64,000 bases of DNA from Thiospirillum jenense (GCF_014145225.1 NZ_JABVCQ010000016.1:1-64000); one strand, 5' to 3'. Counted from the stretch's first letter, positions 1-11,150 are shown. Numbers and translations: made by a program. Notes: generated by a model from the sequence alone, not told the origin.

Positions 1-37
1 ACTAACGACGAGATACCTCCAATCGAATCCGTATTGA

Positions 38-59
38 GTTGCCCACAAATTAGGGCAAC
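38..59. other. Hairpin in the rho upstream region
   Basis: A perfect 7-bp inverted repeat (GTTGCCC / GGGCAAC) encloses an 8-nt loop. No T-tract follows on the plus strand, so it is not a textbook terminator. It could end a gene that lies left of the window or sit in the rho leader, since rho genes are often autoregulated through their leader. Nothing else was recognised in bases 1-175. Confidence 0.35.
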
Positions 60-175
60 CTATTGTTCGATTGCTTCATTTCTCCCCCCCCTCTCACCAT
101 AAACATCCCAGCCGCTGCATCATTGAATAATGATGGGTTGCTGGATTTATCTAGCCGTATTGTGAGCATTGGCGA

Positions 176-1432
176 ATGAATCTCACCGAATTAAAAAAAA
201 TGCCAGTCCCCGCATTGGTGGATTTGGCGCAAGCAATGGAAATTGAAGGCGTTGGTCGATCACGTAAACAAGATTTGATTTTTGCAATCTTAAAAGCACA
301 AGCCAAACGCGGTGAGGATATTTTAGGTGATGGCGTATTAGAAATTTTACAGGACGGTTTTGGGTTTTTACGATCAGCAGATGCGTCTTATTTAGCTGGA
401 CCGGATGATATTTATGTGTCTCCCAGTCAAATCCGCCGTTTTGCATTACGCACTGGTGATACGATTTCAGGGAAGATTCGCCCGCCGAAAGATGGCGAGC
501 GTTATTTTGCGTTACTCAAGGTCAGTGATATTAACTTTGATCGCCCTGAGAATGCAAAAAATAAAATCTTATTTGAAAATTTTACGCCATTATTTGCCCA
601 GCGCCGATTGATTTTAGAATTAGGCAATGGCAGTACCGAAGATATTACCGCTCGGACAATTGATTTAGTGGCGCCAATTGGCCGCGGTCAACGTGGTTTA
701 ATTGTGTCACCGCCTAAAGCGGGCAAAACCATGATGTTGCAAAACATCGCCCAATCTATTACCCATAATCACCCTGATTGCTATCTCATTGTTTTGTTAA
801 TTGATGAACGCCCTGAAGAAGTGACCGAAATGGCGCGTTCGGTGCGAGGTGAAGTCATTTCCTCGACCTTTGATGAACCCGCCACGCGGCATGTTCAAGT
901 GGCTGAAATGGTCATTGAAAAAGCCAAACGTTTGGTTGAACACAACCGCGATGTCGTCATTTTATTAGATTCAATTACCCGATTAGCACGCGCTTATAAT
1001 ACCGTCGTACCAGCGTCAGGCAAGGTATTAACCGGCGGCGTAGATGCTAATGCGTTACAGCGCCCTAAACGCTTTTTTGGCGCGGCGCGTAATGTCGAAG
1101 AAGGCGGTAGTTTAACGATTTTAGCAACGGCGTTAATTGATACCGGCTCGCGCATGGACGATGTGATTTATGAAGAATTCAAAGGCACTGGCAATATGGA
1201 AATTCATTTAGACCGCCGCATTGCCGAAAAACGTATTTTCCCAGCAATTAACATTAACCGCTCGGGCACCCGCCGCGAAGAATTATTAATGGCACAAGCT
1301 GAGTTACAAAAAATGTGGATTTTGCGTAAAATTTTGCATTCAATGGATGATTTGGCCGCAATGGAATTTTTGTTTGATAAACTCAAGGCGACAAAAACGA
1401 ATAACGAATTTTTTGATTCGATGCGCGGCTAA
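176..1432 (+). CDS. rho: Transcription termination factor Rho
   Basis: Hexameric RNA-dependent ATPase/helicase that loads on untranslated C-rich RNA and terminates transcription. The 418-residue length is that of the E. coli-type protein. The N-terminal helical Rho domain starts [11 protein letters not shown], followed by the cold-shock-like RNA-binding fold ([18 protein letters not shown]). The ATPase core has Walker A PPKAGKT at about residues 180-186, the [12 protein letters not shown] segment, [13 protein letters not shown], and the Q-/R-loop region with [20 protein letters not shown]. No insertion or truncation is seen. It stands alone; murU follows after 20 bases and may be co-transcribed. 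Identification is essentially certain. Confidence 0.98.
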   Translation: MNLTELKKMPVPALVDLAQAMEIEGVGRSRKQDLIFAILKAQAKRGEDILGDGVLEILQDGFGFLRSADASYLAGPDDIYVSPSQIRRFALRTGDTISGKIRPPKDGERYFALLKVSDINFDRPENAKNKILFENFTPLFAQRRLILELGNGSTEDITARTIDLVAPIGRGQRGLIVSPPKAGKTMMLQNIAQSITHNHPDCYLIVLLIDERPEEVTEMARSVRGEVISSTFDEPATRHVQVAEMVIEKAKRLVEHNRDVVILLDSITRLARAYNTVVPASGKVLTGGVDANALQRPKRFFGAARNVEEGGSLTILATALIDTGSRMDDVIYEEFKGTGNMEIHLDRRIAEKRIFPAININRSGTRREELLMAQAELQKMWILRKILHSMDDLAAMEFLFDKLKATKTNNEFFDSMRG

Positions 1433-1446
1433 TTACTTAATTCTAA

Positions 1447-2124
<678 letters not shown>

Positions 2125-2332
2125 ATAAACACATTGGCGCAGCGATTAAAAACACGCCTGCCAAAACGAATGACTCGCGGTAAATGCCGGCAACCTATTA
2201 TATTGACTGTGATAAGTGATGGCATAAACATGCCGTAATAATTATTACGCCGCATATTTTACATATCACCCATCGCAAAACAATCTGTTACAATTCTCAA
2301 TTTGTGATTGTTATCATAGGTAGTGTGCCATC

Positions 2333-3754
2333 ATGTCTGTTCGCACCCGTTTTGCTCCCTCCCCCACTGGTTATTTACACGTTGGCGGCGCTCGCACCGC
2401 ATTATTTTCCTATCTATTTGCCCGCAAACATGGCGGTCAATTCATTCTGCGTATTGAAGATACCGACTTAGAACGGTCAACTGCTGAATCAGTCAATGCC
2501 ATTCTTGAAGGCATGGCGTGGCTCGGTTTGGAATACGATGAAGGACCATTTTTTCAAACGCATCATTTTGATCGTTATCAAGCGGTGATTGATGAATTAC
2601 TTGATAAAGGCTTGGCATATCGGTGCAATTGTTCAAAAGAACGGCTTGATCGTTTGCGCGATCGGCAAATGGCCGCTAAAGTAAAACCGCGTTATGATGG
2701 TCATTGTCGCGGTCAAAAGATTGACGCAGATGAACCGCATGTTGTGCGCTTTTCTAATCCAATTGATGGCTACGTCGTAGTGGATGACATGATTCGCGGC
2801 CGCGTCGCTTTTAATAATAATGAATTGGACGATTTAATTATTCGCCGCACCGATGGTTCACCTACTTATAATCTCACGGTCGTAGTGGATGATGCCGACA
2901 TGTGTATTACCGATGTCATTCGGGGGGACGATCATCTTGGCAATGCAGCGCGGCAAATTAACATCTTAAAAGCCTGGGGTAAAGAACCGCCGCGTTATGC
3001 CCATGTGCCAATGATTCTCGGCAATGATGGCACCCGTTTATCTAAACGACATGGGGCTGTCAGTGTCATTGCATATCGTGACCAGGGGTATTTACCCGAA
3101 GCACTGTTGAATTATCTCGTGCGGCTGGGTTGGTCACACGGCGATGCTGAAATATTTTCATTAGATGAAATGATTCAACTATTTGACATCAATACGGTGA
3201 ACAAATCACCTGCTGCATTTAATTATGATAAATTGGATTGGTTGAATCAACACTATATTCAACATGCCGATCCGTTACGCATTGCGCGTTTATTAAGTCC
3301 ACATTTGGGGCAACTTGAGATTGATCCGACGACGGGACCGGATTTAGTTGACGTGGTAACAGCACAGGCGGCGCGGGCTAAAACATTAAAAGAACTCGCC
3401 AGTATTAGCGCCTTTTGTTATCGTGATTTTGATTATTATGATGCCGATGCCGCTAAACAACATTTACGGCCGGTGGCGCGTGAACCGTTAATACGATTGC
3501 GCACGGCATTTGAATTGATGGCATTAGATGATTGGCAACCCGAGTCATTGCATCATGTCATTACGCGCATCGCCGATGAATTAGGATTAAAAATGGGCAA
3601 GGTCGCGCAGCCATTGCGGGTGGCAATTGTCGGCCGCGCCGCATCACCGGGAATAGATATTACCCTGCAATTAGTCGGCAAAGACGCGACATTGCGGCGC
3701 ATTGATAATGCGTTGAACTGGATTGCAACTCAGCATGACAATGTTAACGAATAG
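2333..3754 (+). CDS. gltX: Glutamyl-tRNA synthetase
   Basis: Charges tRNA-Glu with glutamate in the cytoplasm. At 473 residues it is the normal bacterial class I enzyme. The HIGH-box equivalent is HVGG at residues 16-19 after FAPSPTGYL, and the KMSKS-loop equivalent is LSKRHG at about 236-241. The RIEDTD motif and the catalytic-core [11 protein letters not shown] segment are present, and the C-terminal helical anticodon-binding domain ends with the usual [17 protein letters not shown] block. The 208 bases upstream hold no gene. rsmG follows after 56 bases in the same direction. Confidence 0.97.
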   Translation: MSVRTRFAPSPTGYLHVGGARTALFSYLFARKHGGQFILRIEDTDLERSTAESVNAILEGMAWLGLEYDEGPFFQTHHFDRYQAVIDELLDKGLAYRCNCSKERLDRLRDRQMAAKVKPRYDGHCRGQKIDADEPHVVRFSNPIDGYVVVDDMIRGRVAFNNNELDDLIIRRTDGSPTYNLTVVVDDADMCITDVIRGDDHLGNAARQINILKAWGKEPPRYAHVPMILGNDGTRLSKRHGAVSVIAYRDQGYLPEALLNYLVRLGWSHGDAEIFSLDEMIQLFDINTVNKSPAAFNYDKLDWLNQHYIQHADPLRIARLLSPHLGQLEIDPTTGPDLVDVVTAQAARAKTLKELASISAFCYRDFDYYDADAAKQHLRPVAREPLIRLRTAFELMALDDWQPESLHHVITRIADELGLKMGKVAQPLRVAIVGRAASPGIDITLQLVGKDATLRRIDNALNWIATQHDNVNE

Positions 3755-3810
3755 TAGTTATTGCGTAATGATTGACCAATTCCAGCGTGATTGAATAAGC
3801 GTCATTTAGT

Positions 3811-4467
3811 ATGATGTCGCCATTGCAAATAGCGCAGCGCACTCGCCTTGAACAAGGTTTAATACAATTAAATATTGTGTTCACCGGCGAGCAAATCACC
3901 GCACTATTGCATTATCTTGATGTATTAGCGCAGTGGAATCATCATTATAATTTAACGGCAATACGCGATCCGCTTGACATGGTGGCACGTCATTTACTCG
4001 ACAGTCTCGCGGTATTACCATATTTACACGCGGGATGTGCATTAGATTTGGGTAGCGGTGCGGGTTTACCCGGCATTCCATTAGCAATTGCTCAACCGAC
4101 TTTGCAATGGGTTTTATTAGATAGTGCAGGTAAAAAAACCCGCTTTTTGCGGCATGTTATTAGTGAATTAAACTTGCGGAATGTTGCGGTAGTGCAAACC
4201 CGTATTGAACACTATCAACCATCGCAGCGGTTTAATACCATTACCGCCCGCGCCCTCGCTGATTTAATGACATTATGGCAATGGACTCACGCATTCTGCA
4301 CCACTGATGCCCACCTGCTGGCATTGAAAGGGCGCTGTCCTGATGTCGAATTAACTGCATTAAACACCGCCGGCGCCCATTATCAAGTCCATCGTTTAAT
4401 GGTACCTGATTTGAATAGCGAACGTCATTTGATTGACATTACCTGTCAGGGTAGCAACCTAACATGA
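3811..4467 (+). CDS. rsmG: 16S rRNA (guanine527-N7)-methyltransferase RsmG
   Basis: SAM-dependent methyltransferase that modifies G527 of 16S rRNA. The 218 residues contain the GidB hallmark YNLTAIRDP, then DSLAVLPYL, the SAM loop LDLGSGAGLPGIPLA at about residues 78-92, the DSAGKKTRFLRHV segment and the catalytic TARALADL region. Its stop overlaps the start of the MoxR gene by four bases (ATGA), so translational coupling is likely. Unusually for this family it is not next to mnmG or parA/parB. Confidence 0.95.
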   Translation: MMSPLQIAQRTRLEQGLIQLNIVFTGEQITALLHYLDVLAQWNHHYNLTAIRDPLDMVARHLLDSLAVLPYLHAGCALDLGSGAGLPGIPLAIAQPTLQWVLLDSAGKKTRFLRHVISELNLRNVAVVQTRIEHYQPSQRFNTITARALADLMTLWQWTHAFCTTDAHLLALKGRCPDVELTALNTAGAHYQVHRLMVPDLNSERHLIDITCQGSNLT

Positions 4468-5396
4468 CTGATTTCAATACAGCTCGTCTTTTAACCACCG
4501 TTCTTGCGGCAGCTAATGATATTATTTTGGGGAAAGAGCGTGAGTTGCGCTGGGCATTAGCCTGTTTATTAGCACGCGGTCATCTATTAATTGAAGATGT
4601 GCCGGGCGTTGGCAAAACGACATTAGCACAATTATTGGCACGGCTGTTGGGATTAGAGTTTTCACGGATTCAATTTACTAGCGATTTATTGCCGGCCGAT
4701 ATTCTCGGCGCGTCGGTTTATGAGCGTAGCCATGAGCAGTTTCAATTCCACCCGGGGCCGATTTTTGCACAGCTAGTATTGGCTGATGAAATTAACCGGG
4801 CAACGCCAAAAGCACAAAGTGCATTATTGGAAGCAATGGAAGAGCGCCAAGTTACCATCGAAGGGACAACGCATCCTTTACCGCAACCGTTTTTTGTAAT
4901 TGCCACACAAAACCCCAGTTATCAGGTTGGCACTTTTCCATTACCCGAATCACAACTAGATCGGTTTTTAATGCGAATTGAGTTGGGTTATCCGTCTCCC
5001 GCGCAAGAAAAGATATTATTTGCGGGTGAAGATCGCCGCCGTTTAATTGCTAATTTACCGCCCGCATTAACATTAACCGATTTAATCACATTACAACAGC
5101 GGGTTGAGCAGATTCATATTGCCCCGCCGGTCATAGACTATTGCTATGCGATTGTGCAATTCACTCGCACTCATAATCGGTTTTTACATGGTTTATCACC
5201 GCGGGCGGGATTAGGTTTATTACGCGCAGCGCGGGCGTGGGCAATGATTGATGGGCGCAGTTATCTATTGCCAGAGGACGTGCAAGCAATTGTACCGGTG
5301 TGCGTTCCACATCGTCTGCATAGTGGCGAAGATGATAGCCCCGCCGGTCATGCTGCTAATGCCGCATTTATTTTAGACGCCATTCCTGTGCCGTGA
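4464..5396 (+). CDS. MoxR-family AAA+ ATPase
   Basis: A 310-residue AAA_3 ATPase. Walker A is PGVGKTTL at residues 47-54 and Walker B is LADEINRA at about 109-116; the sensor segment ATQNPSYQVGTFPLPESQLDRF and the C-terminal lid are intact. MoxR ATPases act as chaperones that mature or insert metal cofactors into partner complexes, usually together with DUF58 and von Willebrand A-domain proteins. Here the gene overlaps rsmG at its start and the DUF58 gene at its end (GTGA), so it forms a coupled pair with DUF58. No VWA-domain or transglutaminase partner is present, which leaves the client unknown. Confidence 0.93.
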   Translation: MTDFNTARLLTTVLAAANDIILGKERELRWALACLLARGHLLIEDVPGVGKTTLAQLLARLLGLEFSRIQFTSDLLPADILGASVYERSHEQFQFHPGPIFAQLVLADEINRATPKAQSALLEAMEERQVTIEGTTHPLPQPFFVIATQNPSYQVGTFPLPESQLDRFLMRIELGYPSPAQEKILFAGEDRRRLIANLPPALTLTDLITLQQRVEQIHIAPPVIDYCYAIVQFTRTHNRFLHGLSPRAGLGLLRAARAWAMIDGRSYLLPEDVQAIVPVCVPHRLHSGEDDSPAGHAANAAFILDAIPVP

Positions 5397-6424
5397 ATAA
5401 GTTATTTAGCGTATTGCGGGCGCCGATTCGATTTCCCAGGTGGAAAACCGCATTAAAACAACGAGTTGATGCCAAATTTGCGACCTTATTGCGTCGAGCG
5501 CCGCTGACCACGCATGGCAGCGCCCAGATTGCAGCGCGGCATATTTATATCATGCCAACTGCCGTCGGGTTCTGGTACGGGGTGCTGCTGTTCGTGACGC
5601 TGATAGGCGCACTTAACTATCAGAATAATCTAGGATTATTGCTCACATTTTTGATGATTAGCATCAGTCTCGTGAGTATGCACCATACCTGGTATAACTT
5701 ACTGGGATTGCGCATTCAGACCCAGGCCGGCGCCCCGGTGTTTTGCGGACAAATGGCGCGATTTGTGGTGCAACTGGACACGGAGCGTGGTCGAACGCGT
5801 TACGATTTGCGCATTCGCGGCAGTTCTGACGTGGTGGATAAAATTGCAGATAGTCATGCGCAGGTGGTGATGCAGATGGCAACCCAGCGGCGCGGCCCTT
5901 TACCAATCAACGAGATAGAGGTCAGCACCCGCTACCCGCTCGGTTTATTTCATGCGTGGAGTTTGGTGCAGGCGGATGCGGTTGGGTTGGTGTATCCGTC
6001 GCCCGCTGCACATGCGAAAAGTCCGGCGCAAATGTTTTCAATAGATCATAACGCGAAAGGCGATCATGGCGTGGGGGCGGACGATTTTGTCGGGCCGCGG
6101 CCATATCGCGCGGGTGATTCGCCGCGTCATTTGGATTGGAAAGCATTAGCACGGGAACGAGGTTTAATTACGAAGCAATTTGGTGGCGATCAGGCGCAGC
6201 GTGTGTGGTTGGATTGGGCGCACTTGCCGGCGGTGGATGTTGAGACACGCCTCGCGCTCTTGTGTCGTCAAGTGCTGGACGCGGCGGATCAACAGTGGGT
6301 GTATGGTTTGCGGCTGCCGGGCGTCATTATTGAGCGTAATCAAGGAGATGCGCATCGACATCGGTGTTTGGCGGCGCTGGCACGGTTTCAAATATCCAGT
6401 GAATCAGCGGTGCTGGAAAAGTGA
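5393..6424 (+). CDS. DUF58 domain membrane protein, partner of the MoxR ATPase
   Basis: A 343-residue protein starting at GTG within the MoxR stop codon. Two adjacent hydrophobic segments (about residues 55-100: GFWYGVLLFVTLIGAL and GLLLTFLMISISLV) anchor it in the inner membrane. The cytoplasmic part carries the DUF58 signature RPYRAGDSPRHLDWKALARE at about 236-255. DUF58 proteins accompany MoxR ATPases in putative protein-assembly operons; the biochemical role of the family is unsettled. The coding sequence is more GC-rich than rsmG upstream. Confidence 0.88.
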   Translation: MNKLFSVLRAPIRFPRWKTALKQRVDAKFATLLRRAPLTTHGSAQIAARHIYIMPTAVGFWYGVLLFVTLIGALNYQNNLGLLLTFLMISISLVSMHHTWYNLLGLRIQTQAGAPVFCGQMARFVVQLDTERGRTRYDLRIRGSSDVVDKIADSHAQVVMQMATQRRGPLPINEIEVSTRYPLGLFHAWSLVQADAVGLVYPSPAAHAKSPAQMFSIDHNAKGDHGVGADDFVGPRPYRAGDSPRHLDWKALARERGLITKQFGGDQAQRVWLDWAHLPAVDVETRLALLCRQVLDAADQQWVYGLRLPGVIIERNQGDAHRHRCLAALARFQISSESAVLEK

Positions 6425-6461
6425 TTAAAATAACCTAAACCTGTGATGGATTTTAATAACT

Positions 6462-7010
6462 ATGCTATTAAAAATGGCCGCTCGAATTGACCGTTTTAAT
6501 CAAATACTCGGGCAAATGACGGTGTGGTTAGTTTTGCTTTGCGTAGTCTTAAGTGCATTGACCGCAACCCTGCGTTATTTATTTGACTGGGGGTCAAATG
6601 CCATGATTGAAGCACAATGGTTTGCATTCGGCTTAATTTTTTTATTCTGCGCGCCCTGGACATTACAACAACAGGGGCATGTGCGCGTGGATATTCTTTA
6701 CACTGCGTTGCCACCACGCGGGCGTATTATCGTTGATTTAATTGGCAGCCTATTCTTTTTATTACCGGTCTGCGGTTTGGTCATTGTCAATGCGTGGGAT
6801 TATTTTTTCATTTCTTTTCAACAGCACGAACTATCAATGAATCCCGGTGGGCTGCTCTGGTGGCCTATGAAACTCGCTATTCTATTGGGGTTTATCTTTC
6901 TTGCTGCACAAGGAATTGCCGAGATCATTAAAGGGATTGCTATACTCATGGGGCAGTCTCCATCACCAATTGTAAAATCAACCGCCGCGCCGATTGTTGG
7001 TGATCATTAA
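6462..7010 (+). CDS. TRAP transporter small permease (DctQ-like)
   Basis: A 182-residue protein with four predicted membrane helices (VWLVLLCVVLSALTATLRYL, the FAFGLIFLFCAPWTL region, DLIGSLFFLLPVCGLVIVNA, KLAILLGFIFLAAQGIAEII). The RYLFDWGSNAMIEAQWF region is typical of the DctQ membrane component of tripartite ATP-independent periplasmic transporters, which use ion gradients to import organic acids. It is followed one base after its stop by the large permease. A periplasmic DctP-type binding protein is not encoded next to it, so the substrate cannot be inferred. Confidence 0.9.
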   Translation: MLLKMAARIDRFNQILGQMTVWLVLLCVVLSALTATLRYLFDWGSNAMIEAQWFAFGLIFLFCAPWTLQQQGHVRVDILYTALPPRGRIIVDLIGSLFFLLPVCGLVIVNAWDYFFISFQQHELSMNPGGLLWWPMKLAILLGFIFLAAQGIAEIIKGIAILMGQSPSPIVKSTAAPIVGDH

Positions 7011-7011
7011 C

Positions 7012-8469
7012 ATGGACGCCTGGTTTGTTGCCCATCTTGCGCCAATCATGTTCAGCACTTTGGTGCTGTTTTTACTAATTGGTTATCCAGTCGCATTTTC
7101 ACTCGCCGCAGTAGGTGTGACATTTGGGTTAATTGGCATTGAATTAGGTTTATTAACGCCAGCATTATTGCAAGCCGCGCCAGATCGCATCTTTGGCATC
7201 ATGCGCAATGAGATTTTACTCGCTATTCCATTCTTTACTTTTATGGGATTGATTTTAGAACGCAGTGGCATGGCGGAAGATTTATTAGACACCATTGGGC
7301 AATTATTCGGTAGTATTCGCGGCGGCTTGGCGTATGCTGTTATTATGGTTGGCGCATTATTAGCCGCCACTACTGGCGTTGTCGCCGCCTCAGTGATTGC
7401 GATGGGATTGATTTCTTTACCTATTATGTTGCGTTATCAATATCAACCGCGCCTCGCAACAGGTGTCATTGTTGCCAGCGGGACACTCGCGCAAATCATT
7501 CCACCGTCATTAGTGTTAATAGTCATGGCCGACGTTCTCGGACGTTCAGTTGGTGACATGTATCGCGGCGCGTTAATTCCAGGATTATTATTAACCGCAC
7601 TGTATGCGCTGTATGTATTTGCAATCACACGATTGCATCCAGACGCCGCACCACCATTGCCAGCGGCAGCGCGCACACTGCATGGCCGTGCATTATTAAT
7701 GCGCGTCATCGTTGCGTTAATTCCGCCGTTGGCATTAATCTTTTTAGTGCTGGGTACAATTTTTATTGGCTGGGCAACACCAACTGAGGGCGGAGCAATG
7801 GGCGCAGTTGGTGCGTTGTTATTAGCAACAGTCAAACGCCGTCTGAATTACACCATGCTCAAATCAGCAGTGACAAAAACAGCAATTATTACCAGTTTTG
7901 TCGTATTTATTCTAGTTGGTTCAAGTTTATTTACGTTAACATTTCGTGGGATTGATGGTGATCTTTGGGTAGAACATTTATTAATTAACTTGCCGGGCGG
8001 GACATTAGGATTTTTAATTATCGTCAATATTTTGGTATTTTTATTAGCATTTTTTCTGGATTTTTTTGAAATAGCATTTATCGTATTACCATTATTAGCA
8101 CCCGTTGCCGAACGTTTAGGCATTGATTTAGTTTGGTTCGGAGTTTTAATTGGCGTCAACATGCAAACCAGTTTTATGCACCCCCCATTTGGCTTTGCAT
8201 TGTTTTATTTGCGCTCGGTTGCACCATCGCAAGTGCGCACCATTGATATTTATTGGGGGGCAGTACCGTTTTTAGGGATACAAGTTGTATTATTAACACT
8301 AATTATCACCTTCCCGCAATTGGTGAGTTGGAATTTATCATCGGCAACCCAGAGTTCAACATTATCATCGCACACAATTATAACTCCTGATCAAACAGGA
8401 TCAAGTTTATTGGATAGCCAAGAATTTGATGATTTATTTCAACAGACAACGCCCAGCGATACGCAATAG
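7012..8469 (+). CDS. TRAP transporter large permease (DctM-like)
   Basis: About 485 residues with a dozen hydrophobic helices and DctM hallmarks: LLIGYPVAFSLAAVG near the N-terminus, GLILERSGMAEDLLDTIGQLFG, MGLISLPIMLRY, IIPPSLVLIVMADVLG, GWATPTEGGAMGAVGA and FFLDFFEIAFIVLPLLAP. ATG at 7012 is preferred over a TTG 18 bases upstream because it follows the dctQ stop by one base. The protein ends with an extra hydrophilic Ser/Thr-rich, acidic tail of roughly 40 residues after the last helix (ATQSSTLSSHT, LLDSQEFDDLF), which ordinary DctM proteins lack. Confidence 0.92.
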   Translation: MDAWFVAHLAPIMFSTLVLFLLIGYPVAFSLAAVGVTFGLIGIELGLLTPALLQAAPDRIFGIMRNEILLAIPFFTFMGLILERSGMAEDLLDTIGQLFGSIRGGLAYAVIMVGALLAATTGVVAASVIAMGLISLPIMLRYQYQPRLATGVIVASGTLAQIIPPSLVLIVMADVLGRSVGDMYRGALIPGLLLTALYALYVFAITRLHPDAAPPLPAAARTLHGRALLMRVIVALIPPLALIFLVLGTIFIGWATPTEGGAMGAVGALLLATVKRRLNYTMLKSAVTKTAIITSFVVFILVGSSLFTLTFRGIDGDLWVEHLLINLPGGTLGFLIIVNILVFLLAFFLDFFEIAFIVLPLLAPVAERLGIDLVWFGVLIGVNMQTSFMHPPFGFALFYLRSVAPSQVRTIDIYWGAVPFLGIQVVLLTLIITFPQLVSWNLSSATQSSTLSSHTIITPDQTGSSLLDSQEFDDLFQQTTPSDTQ

Positions 8470-8496
8470 AAAATGTTTCGTTTCCCAGTTTTATTT

Positions 8497-9375
8497 TTAA
8501 TAGCCTAATGAATCTAGTTGCACGGGATCAGGATAAGCAGGAATACGTTCGACACCACTCTTCACTTGTCCGTCTGAATATAAATCAATCCAACGATACC
8601 CGGGTGTGAGTGTGTCTAGTGCAAAATTTTGGCTATATGGTAGGAATTGAACACAGGTTGACGGTGTAGAAAACAACATACTATGACCACATTGACCATC
8701 AAATTGCTGATGCGTATGCCCCCAAACGACAACACGCACTTGGGGATAACGATCAATTATTGAAAGTAAATCGTTGCCATTATAAACCATGAGTGCATCT
8801 AACCATTGACTGCCTGATGCAATTGGATGATGATGCAATGCAACCAATGTGGGACGCCTTTCATTATGTATTAAATGAGCTTCTAATTGTGCAAGACTAG
8901 AAGGCGCGAGATAACCGCTCGATTCACTTGGAATAGTTGAATCGAGTAATATCAAATCCCAATACTCCAATTCAATAATATGCAGGCGCGACGGTTGATA
9001 AGGATCCAATAGTCCGGCAACTAAATCAACCCGGTCATGATTACCAGGTAAACAATAATATGGGCAGCCAAGCTGCTTTAAATACTGACCGAGATAACGA
9101 TAAGTTGCAATGTTTTCATCATGAACAAGATCACCAGTTAATAATATTGCGGACACTGGCCAATGATGGCATTGCACCCAATTTAATACAGAATGAAATG
9201 TCAGACGTGTATTTTGTCCAAGTAATTGCACATCCGCATCAGCAAATAAATGTAAATCAGTCAAATGGAGCAAGCGCACTCTGGTATCAAATATATCGGT
9301 CGTTGTCGGTTTTATTTCGGTTTGTGGTATTGTATTGAAATCAGGAGTGATAACAACATTAGCTGATGTATCCAT
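8497..9375 (-). CDS. cpdA: CpdA-like 3',5'-cyclic-nucleotide phosphodiesterase
   Basis: Class III calcineurin-like metallophosphoesterase of 292 residues. All metal-binding blocks are visible in order: LTDLHLF, LTGDLVHD, LPGNHDR, ALHHHPI and VVWGHTHQQ. The order and length match CpdA/Icc, which hydrolyses cAMP. The N-terminal 30 residues ahead of the first block are longer than in E. coli CpdA. A modest GGAAA ribosome-binding site precedes the ATG. It is convergent with the TRAP genes and divergent from the OmpA-like gene. Substrate is inferred; another phosphoesterase role is possible. Confidence 0.85.
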   Translation of the reverse strand: MDTSANVVITPDFNTIPQTEIKPTTTDIFDTRVRLLHLTDLHLFADADVQLLGQNTRLTFHSVLNWVQCHHWPVSAILLTGDLVHDENIATYRYLGQYLKQLGCPYYCLPGNHDRVDLVAGLLDPYQPSRLHIIELEYWDLILLDSTIPSESSGYLAPSSLAQLEAHLIHNERRPTLVALHHHPIASGSQWLDALMVYNGNDLLSIIDRYPQVRVVVWGHTHQQFDGQCGHSMLFSTPSTCVQFLPYSQNFALDTLTPGYRWIDLYSDGQVKSGVERIPAYPDPVQLDSLGY

Positions 9376-9612
9376 TGTAAGTTTCCATTGGCAGGTTTAA
9401 GGCTGTATAAATAACTAAGTAAGCTGAGTTATAGTCTAATGTGATTATGGTAACATCTTAATTTCAAGATGTGGTCAATTTAACATTTAGATTATAATAA
9501 CAAACTGTCGTCTAATAGAGATATTTTTTACATATCTAACAAATATGACAAGCGGTGACATCTTGGTATTTATCTGATGTCAATCAATCATCTAAACATT
9601 GAGGACACGAAC

Positions 9613-10281
9613 ATGACAACTGCTTGGTCTGAAACACATTGGAAAAATACTGTTATTGCTTTGAGTACGGCGCTGGTAGCAGTTATTATTGGGTTGCTGG
9701 TAGTATTGTTCATGGATGAACATCAAAGTGATTGCATGCCTACAACACTGTCCAAAACAGTCACTAATCAGCAAATTTCGTCTAATGAATTAGCGATGGC
9801 GCACCAGCGTATTCAAGAATTAGAGAAAAAACTGACAAGCACGATTGAACTAGAAGCATCTGAAACAACTTGGTCAACCATGCTGCGCAATTATGGCAAA
9901 TTACGGGCGCAATTAACGCCAGAGAGTGTCACAATCAACCTCGGTGAAACCGAATTAAAATTTGCACAAGGTAAAGCGACATTACCGACTACTGTATCTA
10001 CTGGTGTATTGGCAATATTGGCGACGATTTTACAGCAACAGCCAGAATTACGGGTATTATTGCAAGGACATACAGATAATGTTGGTGACAATGAAAGCAA
10101 CCAGATTTTGTCATTAGAACGAGCGGAGGCGGTGAAAAAAGCGTTAATAAAACTGGGAATTTCACCAGATCATTTACATACGGAAGGTATGGGTGAAACT
10201 CAACCATTAGTGCCAAATGACAGTGCAATGGGGCGTACTCAAAATCGGCGGGTTGAAGTACATTTAATTTTTCCTAATTAA
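9613..10281 (+). CDS. OmpA/MotB-domain protein with N-terminal membrane anchor
   Basis: The ATG at 9613 is chosen because GAGGA lies 8 bases upstream; an ATG 36 bases earlier has no such site. The 222-residue product has one membrane helix near the N-terminus (VIALSTALVAVIIGLLVVLF), a short coiled coil (MAHQRIQELEKKL) and a C-terminal OmpA-type peptidoglycan-binding domain (LLQGHTDNVGDNESN, LSLERAEAVKKAL, GMGETQPLVPND, RTQNRRVEV). It probably spans the periplasm from the inner membrane to the cell wall. No motility genes are adjacent, so MotB or TolR-like function is not implied. Confidence 0.85.
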   Translation: MTTAWSETHWKNTVIALSTALVAVIIGLLVVLFMDEHQSDCMPTTLSKTVTNQQISSNELAMAHQRIQELEKKLTSTIELEASETTWSTMLRNYGKLRAQLTPESVTINLGETELKFAQGKATLPTTVSTGVLAILATILQQQPELRVLLQGHTDNVGDNESNQILSLERAEAVKKALIKLGISPDHLHTEGMGETQPLVPNDSAMGRTQNRRVEVHLIFPN

Positions 10282-10340
10282 GTACTGATTAAACTGCAGG
10301 TTTATCCTCTTTAATTAAAAACTGTTGCAGAATTAAACGT

Positions 10341-10380
10341 GCAATGCACCGCTTGGTCATTAACAACCAAGCAATGCACC
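10341..10380. repeat. Hairpin flanked by 10-bp direct repeats between convergent genes
   Basis: GCTTGGT (10351-10357) pairs with ACCAAGC (10366-10372), and the decamer GCAATGCACC occurs at 10341-10350 and again at 10371-10380. The structure lies between the convergent 3' ends of the OmpA-like gene and sodB and could stop transcription from either side, although no long T-run follows. Confidence 0.4.
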
Positions 10381-10425
10381 TTGTCTTATTTTATCACGAT
10401 AATTGGGTACCGCGCCTAATAGTGA

Positions 10426-11010
10426 TTACCCAGCCGCATATTGACTAGCAACAAAGTCCCAACTAATTTTATCCCAAATAGCGTCAAGATATTTCGCCCG
10501 CGCATTGCGGTAATCAATATAATAAGCGTGTTCCCATACATCAATGGTGAACAATGGAATTTTGTCTATTGTTAAAGGTGTTGCGGCATTTGAAGTATTC
10601 ATTATTTCAACGCCTCCGTCCACTGTTTTAACTAACCACGTCCAGCCAGAGCCGAAATTAGTTGTTGCCGATTGTGTGAATTGCTGCTTGAATTCGGCGA
10701 ACGAACCAAACTTGGTATCAATCGCTGTTGCCAATGCACCAGTTGGTGTCCCACCACCATTCGGGCTTAAACAATTCCAATAAAATGTATGATTCCACAC
10801 TTGCGCTGCATTATTGAATATACCTCCGCTAGATTTTTTTATAATGTCCTCCAATGTTAATTGCTCAAACTCAGTACCGCCAATCAAATTATTGAGATTA
10901 GTCACATAAGTTTGATGATGCTTCCCATAGTGATAATCAATAGTTTCGGCCGAAATCACGGGCGCAAGTGCATCTTTTGCATACGGTAAAGTGGGGAGTT
11001 GATGAATCAT
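10426..11010 (-). CDS. sodB: Superoxide dismutase, Fe/Mn family (Fe type)
   Basis: Detoxifies superoxide in the cytoplasm. ATG at 11010 lies 9 bases downstream of GAGGA; a TTG two codons earlier is less likely. The 194-residue product shows all the usual blocks: [27 protein letters not shown] with the first metal histidine, [24 protein letters not shown] and the [15 protein letters not shown] block with the last metal ligands. The length and the [14 protein letters not shown] block favour the iron form. No signal peptide is present. Confidence 0.95.
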   Translation of the reverse strand: MIHQLPTLPYAKDALAPVISAETIDYHYGKHHQTYVTNLNNLIGGTEFEQLTLEDIIKKSSGGIFNNAAQVWNHTFYWNCLSPNGGGTPTGALATAIDTKFGSFAEFKQQFTQSATTNFGSGWTWLVKTVDGGVEIMNTSNAATPLTIDKIPLFTIDVWEHAYYIDYRNARAKYLDAIWDKISWDFVASQYAAG

Positions 11011-11150
11011 TTGCAATTATCCTCTGTTTAATTAAATTAGAACAACACCGCCCTCTAAGATATGTCTCATTTTGTGAAACTCAAGGTCAAACACCACTGT
11101 ATTATGATGTCTATCATACCAGCACTACGCCTGCATCGAGTGAATAACTA

